IMG/VR virus record: IMGVR_UViG_3300021963_000110
Coordinates: 1 to 64,000 of that record
Length of the DNA: 64,000 nt
From: a virus
Reading direction: 5' to 3' (one strand)
Below the pieces are notes generated by a model. It did not search any database. It was not told the DNA's origin and saw only the letters and a list, made by a program, of their open reading frames with translations. The position numbers and the translations under genes are program-made. Below are positions 38,991-47,736 of this stretch, piece by piece (within the stretch, counting starts at the first letter, position 1; each line of letters starts with the position of its first letter).

Positions 38991-41900
38991 TTAAGCTTGA
39001 GCCTCTGTCCATGACATACGACAATTAATATTAGCGCTGATTGGTCCAATATTTTGAGCAACAACTGTTACCATATCTGGGCCGTTAGGATAAATATCAA
39101 CATTCGATAATGTAGATGATCCGCCGCTTAAAATACTTGTACCTAAGTCACGAACCAAGTTCAAATCTTGCTGTGTTGTATTAAACTGTGCCGCAATACC
39201 TGTTGTATTCAAGTAGAAACCATAAATAACTTCTCCACCTTCTATTCTTGTAGCAGCAGAGTGGTTAATATATTGTGCCAAACTAGATCCACCGACTGTT
39301 TGCCAATTAGGAGTTCCAGGAGAAACAATACCGTTCAATACCAAACTAACAAGAACAGAACCATTAGAGAACAAGTCAATTTGTCGTAAAACCATCTGCA
39401 TACGATTTACAATTTCTCTTACACCTAATGCACCAGGAACACCATTACTTACGCTAGGTGCAACGCGGAAACTTTGAATAGCGAATCTTTGACCTGCTGG
39501 AACTGTTACACCGTTTTGTGTACCTTGCGTAAACACGAATGATTTATCATCATCAAATCTACCGTCCATGATAACAGAAGTACCCCAGTGTGAAAGTGCC
39601 GGTGCATAGAATGGACCGTGATGCTCAACAATAATAGGTGTCGTTGCAGAATATGTCCACGTCTGCGCTGTCAACGCCATTGGAGAGAACACGCCTGTGG
39701 TTGCGCCGGATGCAAATGCAGCCTGTGACAATGTAACTGAAGAGTTTGTTACAATGTTAGAAATAAATGCGTTTTCAGGTACACCTGGAATAGTAACATA
39801 CATACTAACTTGTAAATTAGATGTATCAGTAACTCCTACCACTGGGCTATTAGCCGTTGTTGTAACTGCCAAATTTGTTTGACCAGCTTTGCCTCTAGTG
39901 CAACCAGTGAATGTATTTGCAGAAATACCTGTGTAATTTATATATTCATATTGATTCGCGGTTCTAATTACTGCTGTACCTGCGGGAGGGAATCCAGATG
40001 TATCTGCAACATTGATAATCGTATCAGACTGACCAATTGAAGAAGTAACAGTTGTTACTTTTGGAATTGAAGTAGTTTCGTATCTTGCTGGCAAATTACC
40101 AGAACGCATATATGCTTCATAGTTTACGTTGTTATTAATTAACTTATGGCAATAAACGATATCACCGTTTCCGCCTCTCATACCCCAACGAATAAAGCCT
40201 GCACCGTACCATGAATAATCCATGTAGAACATCTGCATCTTTGTTAGATCGATCGTCATTCCAGAAGGACCCGTACCGTCTAACTTATCTAAGTTCCACT
40301 GACTTTGTGGGATTTTTGTGTCAACTGTTTTACTTACAATTGCATTTGTAATTGCAACTGTACCACGATATGAAGGAGTAATCGTCATAGATGTATCAGA
40401 TGCAATACTATCTACACGATATGGCATACCTTTAATAACAATAGAATCGCCAGGTGTTAATTGTTTTGAGAACAATGTAGAAACACCATTATTTACTACA
40501 CCTGTTACTGTTTCGCTACCTGGACTGATTGAGCAGAAACCAGATAATTGATATGTTGAAGATCTCTTAACCGCATATAATGTTTGACCATCATATTCGA
40601 AGAAGATACCGTTTTGGTGATCAAAAATACCAATACGATTAGATGCACCATACCATGAGCTTACTGACAAATAATATTGTCCGCTTGCAGTAGTTTTTGA
40701 AGGAGTGGATAATGCAGTATATTTAAATACGTATGGATTGATAACTTCTGTTACAGTGAATGTTCCATTGTATGCAGTTTCGTTTGCACCTGTTACAGTA
40801 ACACCTGTGCCTGGAGACATATTGTGTTGACCTTTACAAGTAACTGTTACAGTTGTACCAGAACTTGTAATTTGATCTACATTTAAACTTGGCTCTAAAA
40901 TTGAACCTGTACTAACTTGAATACCTTTACCAGATTGATAACGGAAATATCTACGTGTTTGTCTGATAAATTGTTGATTATGACTCTGTGAGTTTGTACT
41001 GAAAATAACACCGCCGTCAAACGCTCTATGGTAGCCCATACCAGTAGGTCTTACATATAAGTTACCGCCGGTAATTGCACCGCTTGGTGTAGCATTGGCA
41101 ACAAAGCTGAATACTGTGTTATTAGAAACTGTAGAAACAGTCCATGAACCGTTTGGTGCATTTGTACCTGTAGATAATACAAAAGCAATTTCATTACCAA
41201 TTAACAATCCATGTGGAATAGATGTTGTCATTGTTATGATATTACCATTGTAGTTAACATTGGCAACACCAATAATAGCATTACTGAAAATATTAGCTGA
41301 GAATGCAGTTGTTACGTTAGCTGTAAAGATATTAGGTGCATTACCGTAATATTCTTGTTTACCCTGATATTCAATTGTGTTTGCTGCTAAATTAACATAG
41401 TCTACAACATACAATCCATCCGCGCCTGCAAATGTTGTATCTTGAATAAAGAATGGTGAACCTTGAACAGGTGGAATTGAAGGGAATACGTTAGCAATAT
41501 AAACTCTACTGTTAGGAGTACGAGCAAATACGTTAGATACATTCAATGGACGTGATACGTCATAATAGGCAAATGGTCTATTATTCATCATTGAAATAGA
41601 TTCCCACTTTGTAGCCTGTTGACCATATTCAAAGTCGGTATCAATTAACGCTTGTGGTTGAGATGTTCTAAACTTGTTAACAGGATCCATGTATTCCTGT
41701 GATGGCATGAACGATTCATTAGTCTCTTCTACAATGATACTAAGTTTATCAGTACTACTATGTCCACCGGTATTATAATTTAATATAATTGTTGTTGTTT
41801 GTTGACCGGTAACTGCTGCAGCTGAAGTGGTATAACTTGCTGCACCCAATGAAGGATCGCTGAAATTGTATATAACAGTTCCACGAGTTACGTTAGTAAT

Positions 41901-41999
41901 CAACAACAATTGCTCTTGACGAACATATTTGTTATTGATAACTATTGTTTTTGTTGACGGTGTGAAGGTATAACCTTCAGCGATTACATGCTTAGCCAT
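38991..41999 (-). CDS. Large conserved virion structural protein
   Basis: 1002 residues. MAKHVIAEGYTFTPSTKTIV, PSQEYMDPVNKFRTSQPQAL and DTDFEYGQQATKWESISMMN are landmarks of a large tail or baseplate-associated protein I recall from aquatic T4-like phages. The middle holds Ig-like segments (VTGANETAYNGTFTVTEV) and a GCTRGKAG motif. It is the least adhesin-like large gene here and is probably a core virion component. It ends GPISANINCRMSWTEAQA. Confidence 0.7.
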   Translation of the reverse strand: MAKHVIAEGYTFTPSTKTIVINNKYVRQEQLLLITNVTRGTVIYNFSDPSLGAASYTTSAAAVTGQQTTTIILNYNTGGHSSTDKLSIIVEETNESFMPSQEYMDPVNKFRTSQPQALIDTDFEYGQQATKWESISMMNNRPFAYYDVSRPLNVSNVFARTPNSRVYIANVFPSIPPVQGSPFFIQDTTFAGADGLYVVDYVNLAANTIEYQGKQEYYGNAPNIFTANVTTAFSANIFSNAIIGVANVNYNGNIITMTTSIPHGLLIGNEIAFVLSTGTNAPNGSWTVSTVSNNTVFSFVANATPSGAITGGNLYVRPTGMGYHRAFDGGVIFSTNSQSHNQQFIRQTRRYFRYQSGKGIQVSTGSILEPSLNVDQITSSGTTVTVTCKGQHNMSPGTGVTVTGANETAYNGTFTVTEVINPYVFKYTALSTPSKTTASGQYYLSVSSWYGASNRIGIFDHQNGIFFEYDGQTLYAVKRSSTYQLSGFCSISPGSETVTGVVNNGVSTLFSKQLTPGDSIVIKGMPYRVDSIASDTSMTITPSYRGTVAITNAIVSKTVDTKIPQSQWNLDKLDGTGPSGMTIDLTKMQMFYMDYSWYGAGFIRWGMRGGNGDIVYCHKLINNNVNYEAYMRSGNLPARYETTSIPKVTTVTSSIGQSDTIINVADTSGFPPAGTAVIRTANQYEYINYTGISANTFTGCTRGKAGQTNLAVTTTANSPVVGVTDTSNLQVSMYVTIPGVPENAFISNIVTNSSVTLSQAAFASGATTGVFSPMALTAQTWTYSATTPIIVEHHGPFYAPALSHWGTSVIMDGRFDDDKSFVFTQGTQNGVTVPAGQRFAIQSFRVAPSVSNGVPGALGVREIVNRMQMVLRQIDLFSNGSVLVSLVLNGIVSPGTPNWQTVGGSSLAQYINHSAATRIEGGEVIYGFYLNTTGIAAQFNTTQQDLNLVRDLGTSILSGGSSTLSNVDIYPNGPDMVTVVAQNIGPISANINCRMSWTEAQA

Positions 42000-42003
42000 T
42001 TAT

Positions 42004-42456
42004 TTAATCTCCTAATGCGATCGTTGTCGCAGAATATGGGTATTTTCTTCTCTGTACAGTTGCGTTATTACTTATAATTGTAACTACCGCTTGATCACCT
42101 GTGTCAGGCGGGTTATAAATTGTGATGTTACTGCCTCTTAATCTAAATCCTTTAAACGAATCATATTCCGTAAACCAAGGAAAAGTCTGAGTCGTAACAT
42201 ATGGTGCTAGGTATTGTCCTGCAACTGATACTTGTAAATTTCTTGAATCTGCTATAGTATTTATATAGTCTTGTTCAACCATAATTGTGAAGTTTGTGGT
42301 CAAACCATCAAACCTATTACTAATATCGTTGCATACTATAGGATAACCTTCACCGAATGGTTGGAATGATGTAATGCCGCCAGATGCAGTAACAACATAG
42401 CTATTCGCCACATTGTTTGAACTAATCAAACTAGCATCTATTTTAAGCAAAGCCAT
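42004..42456 (-). CDS. Conserved virion-associated protein
   Basis: 150 residues, beta-rich. ASGGITSFQPFGEGYPI, FDGLTTNFTIMVEQDYI and SVAGQYLAPYVTTQTFPW are reminiscent of small structural proteins that accompany the 38991-type protein in aquatic T4-like phages (recalled). No catalytic motif. A late-promoter-like element is 18-24 bases upstream. Confidence 0.65.
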   Translation of the reverse strand: MALLKIDASLISSNNVANSYVVTASGGITSFQPFGEGYPIVCNDISNRFDGLTTNFTIMVEQDYINTIADSRNLQVSVAGQYLAPYVTTQTFPWFTEYDSFKGFRLRGSNITIYNPPDTGDQAVVTIISNNATVQRRKYPYSATTIALGD

Positions 42457-42473
42457 CTAATGTCCTTTTCTAT

Positions 42474-42480
42474 TATTTAT
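42474..42480 (-). promoter_or_regulatory. Late-promoter-like ATAAATA
   Basis: Reads AATAAATA on the minus strand in the 40-base gap before ATG 42456, one base off the T4 late octamer. The gap holds no other feature. Confidence 0.5.
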
Positions 42481-42496
42481 TATTTGTGAATTCTAC

Positions 42497-45400
42497 TCAT
42501 CTTAAAGGAAATGTGCTAGTTGCAGGGGTAAAATTGCCGGTATAACGGGCATTTCCTTTTGTAAAGCGTAGATCATCTAAGTATCCTACAAGATACGCCG
42601 GAGTTGTCAACACACCAACTGCAGCGCCAGATTGAGTAAATCCTATACCACTTTGCGTAGAAGCATTTGTTGTAACTACTACACCATTTACAAATAGTCT
42701 AACTGTTCCAGAAGCTCTTGTAGCTGCTACGTGATACCACGTTCCGGCTGTAGGCGACCAAGTGTAGGAAACCGCATATGTGCCAGATCCATGCTGAGAA
42801 GATTTTAATGCCCCTGATTCATAACCAAACCAAAATGGGCCGTTTGCGCTTGAGATATTATTTGTAGTTTGCCAAAACGCACATGTCTGCACCGTACTAA
42901 AATTTACCCAACATTCTATTGTATAGTCTTCAGTTGCACCAATTGCATATAGAGGATTTGAAGGGAAACTTAAATAATCACCTGTACCATCAAAGTACAT
43001 GGCAGATCCGCCAAACTTACTATTAGCAGTTGTTATCTTTGAATCGCCCAATGTTTCCATAACTCCAGACATAGATAAATCTTTTATTGCTGCATCTGTA
43101 AAGTTTAACAATGCCATAGTATTTGCGACTGAGAATGTTGTATTTACATTCGCTGTACTTGTATACGATGCGGCCGAACCATTTACTAATAACGGTGCGA
43201 TTGGAGGTGTGAAGTTTCCTGCATATACTGCGGTACCCTTAACAAGTCTAACATCGGAGATATATCCATTAAGATATATTGGATTTGATGCATACCCATA
43301 TCTACCAATCAATACCGGAACTCCGCTGATAAAAAATTGTCTTGATTCTGAAGCGCTTCCTCCTGCTAGAGTCAATCTAACACCATTCACATACGCATAT
43401 AATGTATTAGATGCTCGTACAAATGCAATATGATACCATTGATTAGTTTTGAACGCATACGACCATGACGGGTAATTTGGCGATGAGGTTGCGCTAATAG
43501 CAAATGCAAGCTCTGTCGGAGTCATATAAAAATAATCAGATGATGCCCCATTGTCGGATCCAAATATCATACCAGTTACAGATAAAGGATACACCCATGC
43601 TTCAATTGTAAAATCTCCTGTTAAACAATTATGCGAATCTGAATTTGCTATTGATACATAATCGCCTGAGCCATCTAAATATATAGACCCCCCATATGTC
43701 TCCGGTGTATAATAATTATTAGTTGCGCTCGGGGCAAAAGGAGAGAATCGTTGTACACTAACATCGCCATTCTTTGTAATAGTAAAATTATTTGTAGAGG
43801 TATCAATAAATCTATTTGACTGACAAGTTAATAACGATGTGCCGGATACTGCTGTTAGTGGCTCGGTTGGAGGTGTAAATGCTGCAGTATAAAGTGCTGT
43901 GCCTTTAACAATCCGGAAGTTTGAAATGTACCCAGTTAAGAAAAAATCAGCACTTCTTGTTCCAATTGTATAAGTTCCAGAAGTGTAATTTATTGTCGAC
44001 GGTATGGTGCCAGCAGAACCTTGCAAAACACCGTTAATAAAAAATCTCCTTGTTGTTCCACTTCCTTCGTATGAAATAGCAACGTGAGTCCAAATATTTG
44101 CTGATAAAATTCCAATATTATGCCAAGCAGTGCCGTCCCACCATTGAAGTTGATTATTAGTTGTATTAGCTCCTATTCCTATTCCATAACCGGAATAAGG
44201 GTTTAACTCATTATATCCTCTAAAAATAAATGCGGATGACCCGACAGCAGGTATTACAAATGGGTTAACCCAAAATTCAATTGTAAATGCTGTAGTATTA
44301 TTTAACTGTATCGCTGGTGCAGAAGCAATAGATAAATAATCCCCAGTACCATCAAAGTAATTACTCCAATTCGCGCCATACGGAGTAAACGTGCCTTGCG
44401 TCGCATTACCATAACGTGTAACCAAACTCTTAAAATTACTTCTATCCAAGAATGTAGAGTTATTGTGCGGTTGATTATTTTGCAGGGTTAGTAAACTTGT
44501 ACCAGACACAGCAGTCAACGGTGTTGTACTTGGTGTAAAATTACTTGTATATAACGCAGTATCGTTAACTATTCTAAAATTACTAATATATCCAATAAAA
44601 TAATGTTCATATCCAGAAAACTTTGCTGCCGCGCCGATATTTAAAGTACTAGATGCCGCTGAACCGCCGGTATAAGCATCAATAGTCAATGTTTGTGATG
44701 CCCCATTTACAAACAAATAGTTACTTGATCCATTACGAACTACGGCAACATGATACCAAGTATTTAATGAAAATGTATATGAGCATCTCATGTAGTTACT
44801 GTTACTACCCATAACACTAAAATAAAGAATATTACTGGTTTGGTCTATAAAAAATTCCCAACCTTGACCGACTGTAGCAGGGCCGAATACAGCAATTGCC
44901 CCTTGCTTGTTACCACCCGAATCAGTAGCAAATGACCCTGTTATGTTTATCCATGCTTCAATAGTGAATGTACCTCCTGCAACATTAAACGCAGAATTAT
45001 AAGGCACAGATAAATAATCCCCAGTACCATCAAAGTATCCACTACCGTATGTACTATAACTACTTACAGGTGAAAATGGATTTGCTACTGTTACTTTAGT
45101 ATCTGCGTTTACAGTAATTGTAAAGTTATTTGTAGAGTTATCTATAAATCTATTTGACTGGCAGATTAATAATTGTGTACCCGATACTGCTGTTAGAGGA
45201 GACGTAGGAATTGTAATAGAAGATGAGGTTGGATCATATATTGAAGATCCCTTGGATATTCTTAGGTTTGAAATATATCCTATTAAGTATCCGCTATTAG
45301 TAGCTTGACGACCTATATTAAAAGAGTTCGTACTTGAAAAATTATTAGTTACTGTCGCAGTCGCCACTCTAACACCATTTAAGAACATAGATGCGGTTGT

Positions 45401-46009
45401 CCCGTTCCTACAAACAGCTATGTGATTCCATCTACCTGCAGTTGATGCTACACTTGATGTAAGAAATGCTGTGCTCCATCCATATACTGTTGGGTAATAT
45501 GTAGATGCTGATATTTGTATTTCAAATTGAGCGTCTCCATATAAAGGGGCCGATCCATTTTGAACACTATTACTAATTAACGCTGCAAATGCAATTGTTG
45601 GTTGATAATACCACATCTCAACACAGAAATCACCTGTATCAAAAGCAAGATTAGATGAAGATGGAATTGATAAATAATCCCCGGTGCCGTCAAAATATGC
45701 GCTATAATATCCAGGTGTGTACGGATTAAAGTTTGTCGCTTTTGCATCAGCTAAAACTGATATATTAAACTTATTTGTACTAGCATCGGCATTAAATGGA
45801 GTTGCGGTTGTATCTGCATTTATTAATAACGAGTTGTAACTAAAGAATGGATCAGTTACATAAACAGGAATTTTTATAGTAGTATCTGGCCATGCAGCAG
45901 CTTTAACTGCTTGTATATGGATATTTTTATTATAGATGCCGGAAGCAATTGTAGCGTTTGCAACAATTTTTCTAGATGTGATTAATCCGCCATAGTATCT
46001 TTTTACCAT
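42497..46009 (-). CDS. Giant fibre with five LamG domains
   Basis: 1170 residues. The anchor MVKRYYGGLITSRKIVANAT is shared with the glycine-rich protein encoded just upstream (46022). Five LamG modules begin YFDGTGDYLSIPSS, YFDGTGDYLSVPYN, YFDGTGDYLSIASA, YLDGSGDYVSIANS and YFDGTGDYLSFPSN, each ending in the SNxR(I/V)xKG and FTP signature. Linkers repeat LTAVSGTxLL-x-CQSNRF. It carries copy B of the 100-bp repeat. Likely a glycan-binding fibre. Confidence 0.75.
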   Translation of the reverse strand: MVKRYYGGLITSRKIVANATIASGIYNKNIHIQAVKAAAWPDTTIKIPVYVTDPFFSYNSLLINADTTATPFNADASTNKFNISVLADAKATNFNPYTPGYYSAYFDGTGDYLSIPSSSNLAFDTGDFCVEMWYYQPTIAFAALISNSVQNGSAPLYGDAQFEIQISASTYYPTVYGWSTAFLTSSVASTAGRWNHIAVCRNGTTASMFLNGVRVATATVTNNFSSTNSFNIGRQATNSGYLIGYISNLRISKGSSIYDPTSSSITIPTSPLTAVSGTQLLICQSNRFIDNSTNNFTITVNADTKVTVANPFSPVSSYSTYGSGYFDGTGDYLSVPYNSAFNVAGGTFTIEAWINITGSFATDSGGNKQGAIAVFGPATVGQGWEFFIDQTSNILYFSVMGSNSNYMRCSYTFSLNTWYHVAVVRNGSSNYLFVNGASQTLTIDAYTGGSAASSTLNIGAAAKFSGYEHYFIGYISNFRIVNDTALYTSNFTPSTTPLTAVSGTSLLTLQNNQPHNNSTFLDRSNFKSLVTRYGNATQGTFTPYGANWSNYFDGTGDYLSIASAPAIQLNNTTAFTIEFWVNPFVIPAVGSSAFIFRGYNELNPYSGYGIGIGANTTNNQLQWWDGTAWHNIGILSANIWTHVAISYEGSGTTRRFFINGVLQGSAGTIPSTINYTSGTYTIGTRSADFFLTGYISNFRIVKGTALYTAAFTPPTEPLTAVSGTSLLTCQSNRFIDTSTNNFTITKNGDVSVQRFSPFAPSATNNYYTPETYGGSIYLDGSGDYVSIANSDSHNCLTGDFTIEAWVYPLSVTGMIFGSDNGASSDYFYMTPTELAFAISATSSPNYPSWSYAFKTNQWYHIAFVRASNTLYAYVNGVRLTLAGGSASESRQFFISGVPVLIGRYGYASNPIYLNGYISDVRLVKGTAVYAGNFTPPIAPLLVNGSAASYTSTANVNTTFSVANTMALLNFTDAAIKDLSMSGVMETLGDSKITTANSKFGGSAMYFDGTGDYLSFPSNPLYAIGATEDYTIECWVNFSTVQTCAFWQTTNNISSANGPFWFGYESGALKSSQHGSGTYAVSYTWSPTAGTWYHVAATRASGTVRLFVNGVVVTTNASTQSGIGFTQSGAAVGVLTTPAYLVGYLDDLRFTKGNARYTGNFTPATSTFPLR
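43807..43906. repeat. 100-bp perfect repeat in a LamG gene (copy B)
   Basis: Identical to 29298-29397, 14.5 kb away in a different fibre gene. Divergence starts abruptly on both sides. Confidence 0.85.
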
Positions 46010-46021
46010 TACAACCCTTAA

Positions 46022-46936
46022 TTAAAATTGGATACTACCAGATTGCCAGAATCTATAAATTCTGTAACCACCGGATACAGTTACGTTAGGCGAGCCTGTT
46101 GTATTTGCAGATGCAAATGTATCAGGATAACGAATTATTACAACACCTGAACCTCCAGCTCCGCCTGTACCTGAAACCTGCCAACCTCGTGTGCCGCCGC
46201 CACCACCTGTATTTACGTTGCCAGCAGCACCAACAGTCACACCTTCAGATCCAATACCACCTCCACCTAGACCACCAAGCCCTGCAGGGTTTGTACCACC
46301 TCCCCCTCCGCCACCACCAGCATAATATGTAGCTGTACCAGTAATAGATGATTGTAATCCAATGCCGCCGTCCGTACCGTTATTGGTAGAATTATCTACA
46401 CCCTGCGCCCCTGCACCGCCGCCGCCAGCACCACCATATGCTGAAGTATTACCACCTCGATTCCCTTGCCCGGCAGTGGCCGCACCGCCAGTACCGCCAC
46501 TCAGGTGACCTCCACCGCCGCCTGACCCGCCAGCAAGGCCGTTTACTGTACCGGTATAATATCCACCTGCGCCGCCGCCTATTGAAACTATACCAGAAAA
46601 CGAAGAATTACTTCCGTTGGTGCCACGCGCTTCATATGAGCCTGTGCCACCTGCACCAACTGTTACTAATATATTTGCTCCGGGAGTTACTGCATATCCG
46701 GTGTCTGTTCTATATCCGCCTGCACCGCCTCCACCAATTGTACCGGATCCGCCTCCTGCAACTACTAAATATTCTACTGAGGTTGCAGCAGGTGCTACAA
46801 AAATAGGGACTGAAGGCCAAGTATTACTTACTTTATTTTGTGCTACATCCACAGATGACCACATTCCAGATGCAGATAACGATGATACGCCGGCTTGCGT
46901 TGAAGACATTAAACCGCCGTAAAATCTTTTAACCAT
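46022..46936 (-). CDS. Glycine-rich adhesin-like protein
   Basis: 304 residues. The anchor MVKRFYGGLMSSTQAGVSSL resembles that of the LamG fibre at 42497, although the rest of the protein is a glycine-rich domain (about 45-275) with the ending GSPNVTVSGGYRIYRFWQSG. The SASGMW segment also resembles the anchors at 47737 and 50191. It is a clear case of one anchor used with different tips. Confidence 0.7.
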   Translation of the reverse strand: MVKRFYGGLMSSTQAGVSSLSASGMWSSVDVAQNKVSNTWPSVPIFVAPAATSVEYLVVAGGGSGTIGGGGAGGYRTDTGYAVTPGANILVTVGAGGTGSYEARGTNGSNSSFSGIVSIGGGAGGYYTGTVNGLAGGSGGGGGHLSGGTGGAATAGQGNRGGNTSAYGGAGGGGAGAQGVDNSTNNGTDGGIGLQSSITGTATYYAGGGGGGGGTNPAGLGGLGGGGIGSEGVTVGAAGNVNTGGGGGTRGWQVSGTGGAGGSGVVIIRYPDTFASANTTGSPNVTVSGGYRIYRFWQSGSIQF

Positions 46937-46937
46937 A

Positions 46938-47312
46938 TTAACTGATATCTTCGTAACTTGCTGTTACAACTAACAAACCGCCAGCACTAGCAATCGCACC
47001 AATACTTGTGTTCTCTTCCATGTAATAAGGAGAACCTTTATCAATTACGTTTAGTGTAGAACCTGCAGGTACTGTTATGTTTCCGACAATAGGAAATGCT
47101 GTTCCGCTTAAACTTGCGGCAGTATGATAATTGATTGAAATGTTTGCCGCTACAGATGTATTAGAATTTGCGACGTTCAATGTGTTAAGTTTAAGACACT
47201 TACCTGAACTAGATGCATTATTTAATACTGAAAATGCTGCCGTATTAGATAACGCAACACCTGTTGTCCTGCCATATATTATCGATGCCCCGATTAAATT
47301 AGGTGCTGCCAT
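46938..47312 (-). CDS. Small single-domain beta-sandwich virion protein
   Basis: 124 residues. MAAPNLIGASIIYGRTTGVA and SSSGKCLKLNTLNVANSNTS, then ITVPAGSTLNVIDK and a closing VVTASYEDIS. The layout follows 52590 (SSSGKSLRVVNLSLA, ITIPVKSTVIILGK, TVAYEEIF). It is probably a fibre-attachment or baseplate spacer protein. It starts directly after the 49-residue gene, whose stop contains its ribosome-binding site. Confidence 0.65.
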   Translation of the reverse strand: MAAPNLIGASIIYGRTTGVALSNTAAFSVLNNASSSGKCLKLNTLNVANSNTSVAANISINYHTAASLSGTAFPIVGNITVPAGSTLNVIDKGSPYYMEENTSIGAIASAGGLLVVTASYEDIS

Positions 47313-47313
47313 T

Positions 47314-47463
47314 TTATCCTCCGAAAATTATTGAGTAACCAAACGCGGCCGCGCCGGTTGCGACATTTGCCCAGACAAGATTGTTTGATACAACAGCAAT
47401 AACTTGATTATTACTACTACCAGCTGTACTTATTTGACTTAGATCTATTTGACGCAATGCCAT
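47314..47463 (-). CDS. Hypothetical 49-residue virion-associated protein
   Basis: The frame MALRQIDLSQISTAGSSNNQ continues with VIAVVSNNLVWANVATGAAA and ends GYSIIFGG. The terminal GGAGGATAA combines ribosome-binding site and stop for the next gene. A late-promoter-like element lies 17 bases upstream. No known family; the composition suits a small beta structural peptide. Confidence 0.55.
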   Translation of the reverse strand: MALRQIDLSQISTAGSSNNQVIAVVSNNLVWANVATGAAAFGYSIIFGG

Positions 47464-47478
47464 TTGTTATCCTTTTGA

Positions 47479-47727
47479 TTATTTATTGTCGTTATTCAAA
47501 CGGCTTTGGCAATGGACACAGAGGTGAACCCACTCTTTGTTATCATGATTCCATTTCCATTTTGAATACGTTGTTTCTGTTGGCTTTGGATCTCTTATGA
47601 TCCATTCCCAGTTTAACCATACAACTTCTTTACCTTCGGGACAATCTGGTTTATCAGGTGTTTCTACCCAACCTTCTGTGCCGTCTGTTGCTTCTTGCGG
47701 TATTGATCCGTTTTTAGTATATAACAT
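47479..47727 (-). CDS. Small Trp-rich protein
   Basis: 82 residues with eight Trp. The segments WLNWEWIIRDPKPTETTYSKW and WNHDNKEWVHLC recall the Trp-rich family at 3900, 22041 and 24642, but without their GIGYTYD core. Two Cys near the end (CVHC) could bind metal. It follows a LamG fibre gene, so a fibre accessory role is possible. Confidence 0.6.
   Translation of the reverse strand: MLYTKNGSIPQEATDGTEGWVETPDKPDCPEGKEVVWLNWEWIIRDPKPTETTYSKWKWNHDNKEWVHLCVHCQSRLNNDNK
47480..47486 (-). promoter_or_regulatory. Late-promoter-like ATAAATA
   Basis: Reads AATAAATA on the minus strand and overlaps the TAA stop of the Trp-rich gene (47479-47481). ATG 47463 is 17 bases downstream. Confidence 0.45.
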
Positions 47728-47736
47728 TATTATTCC

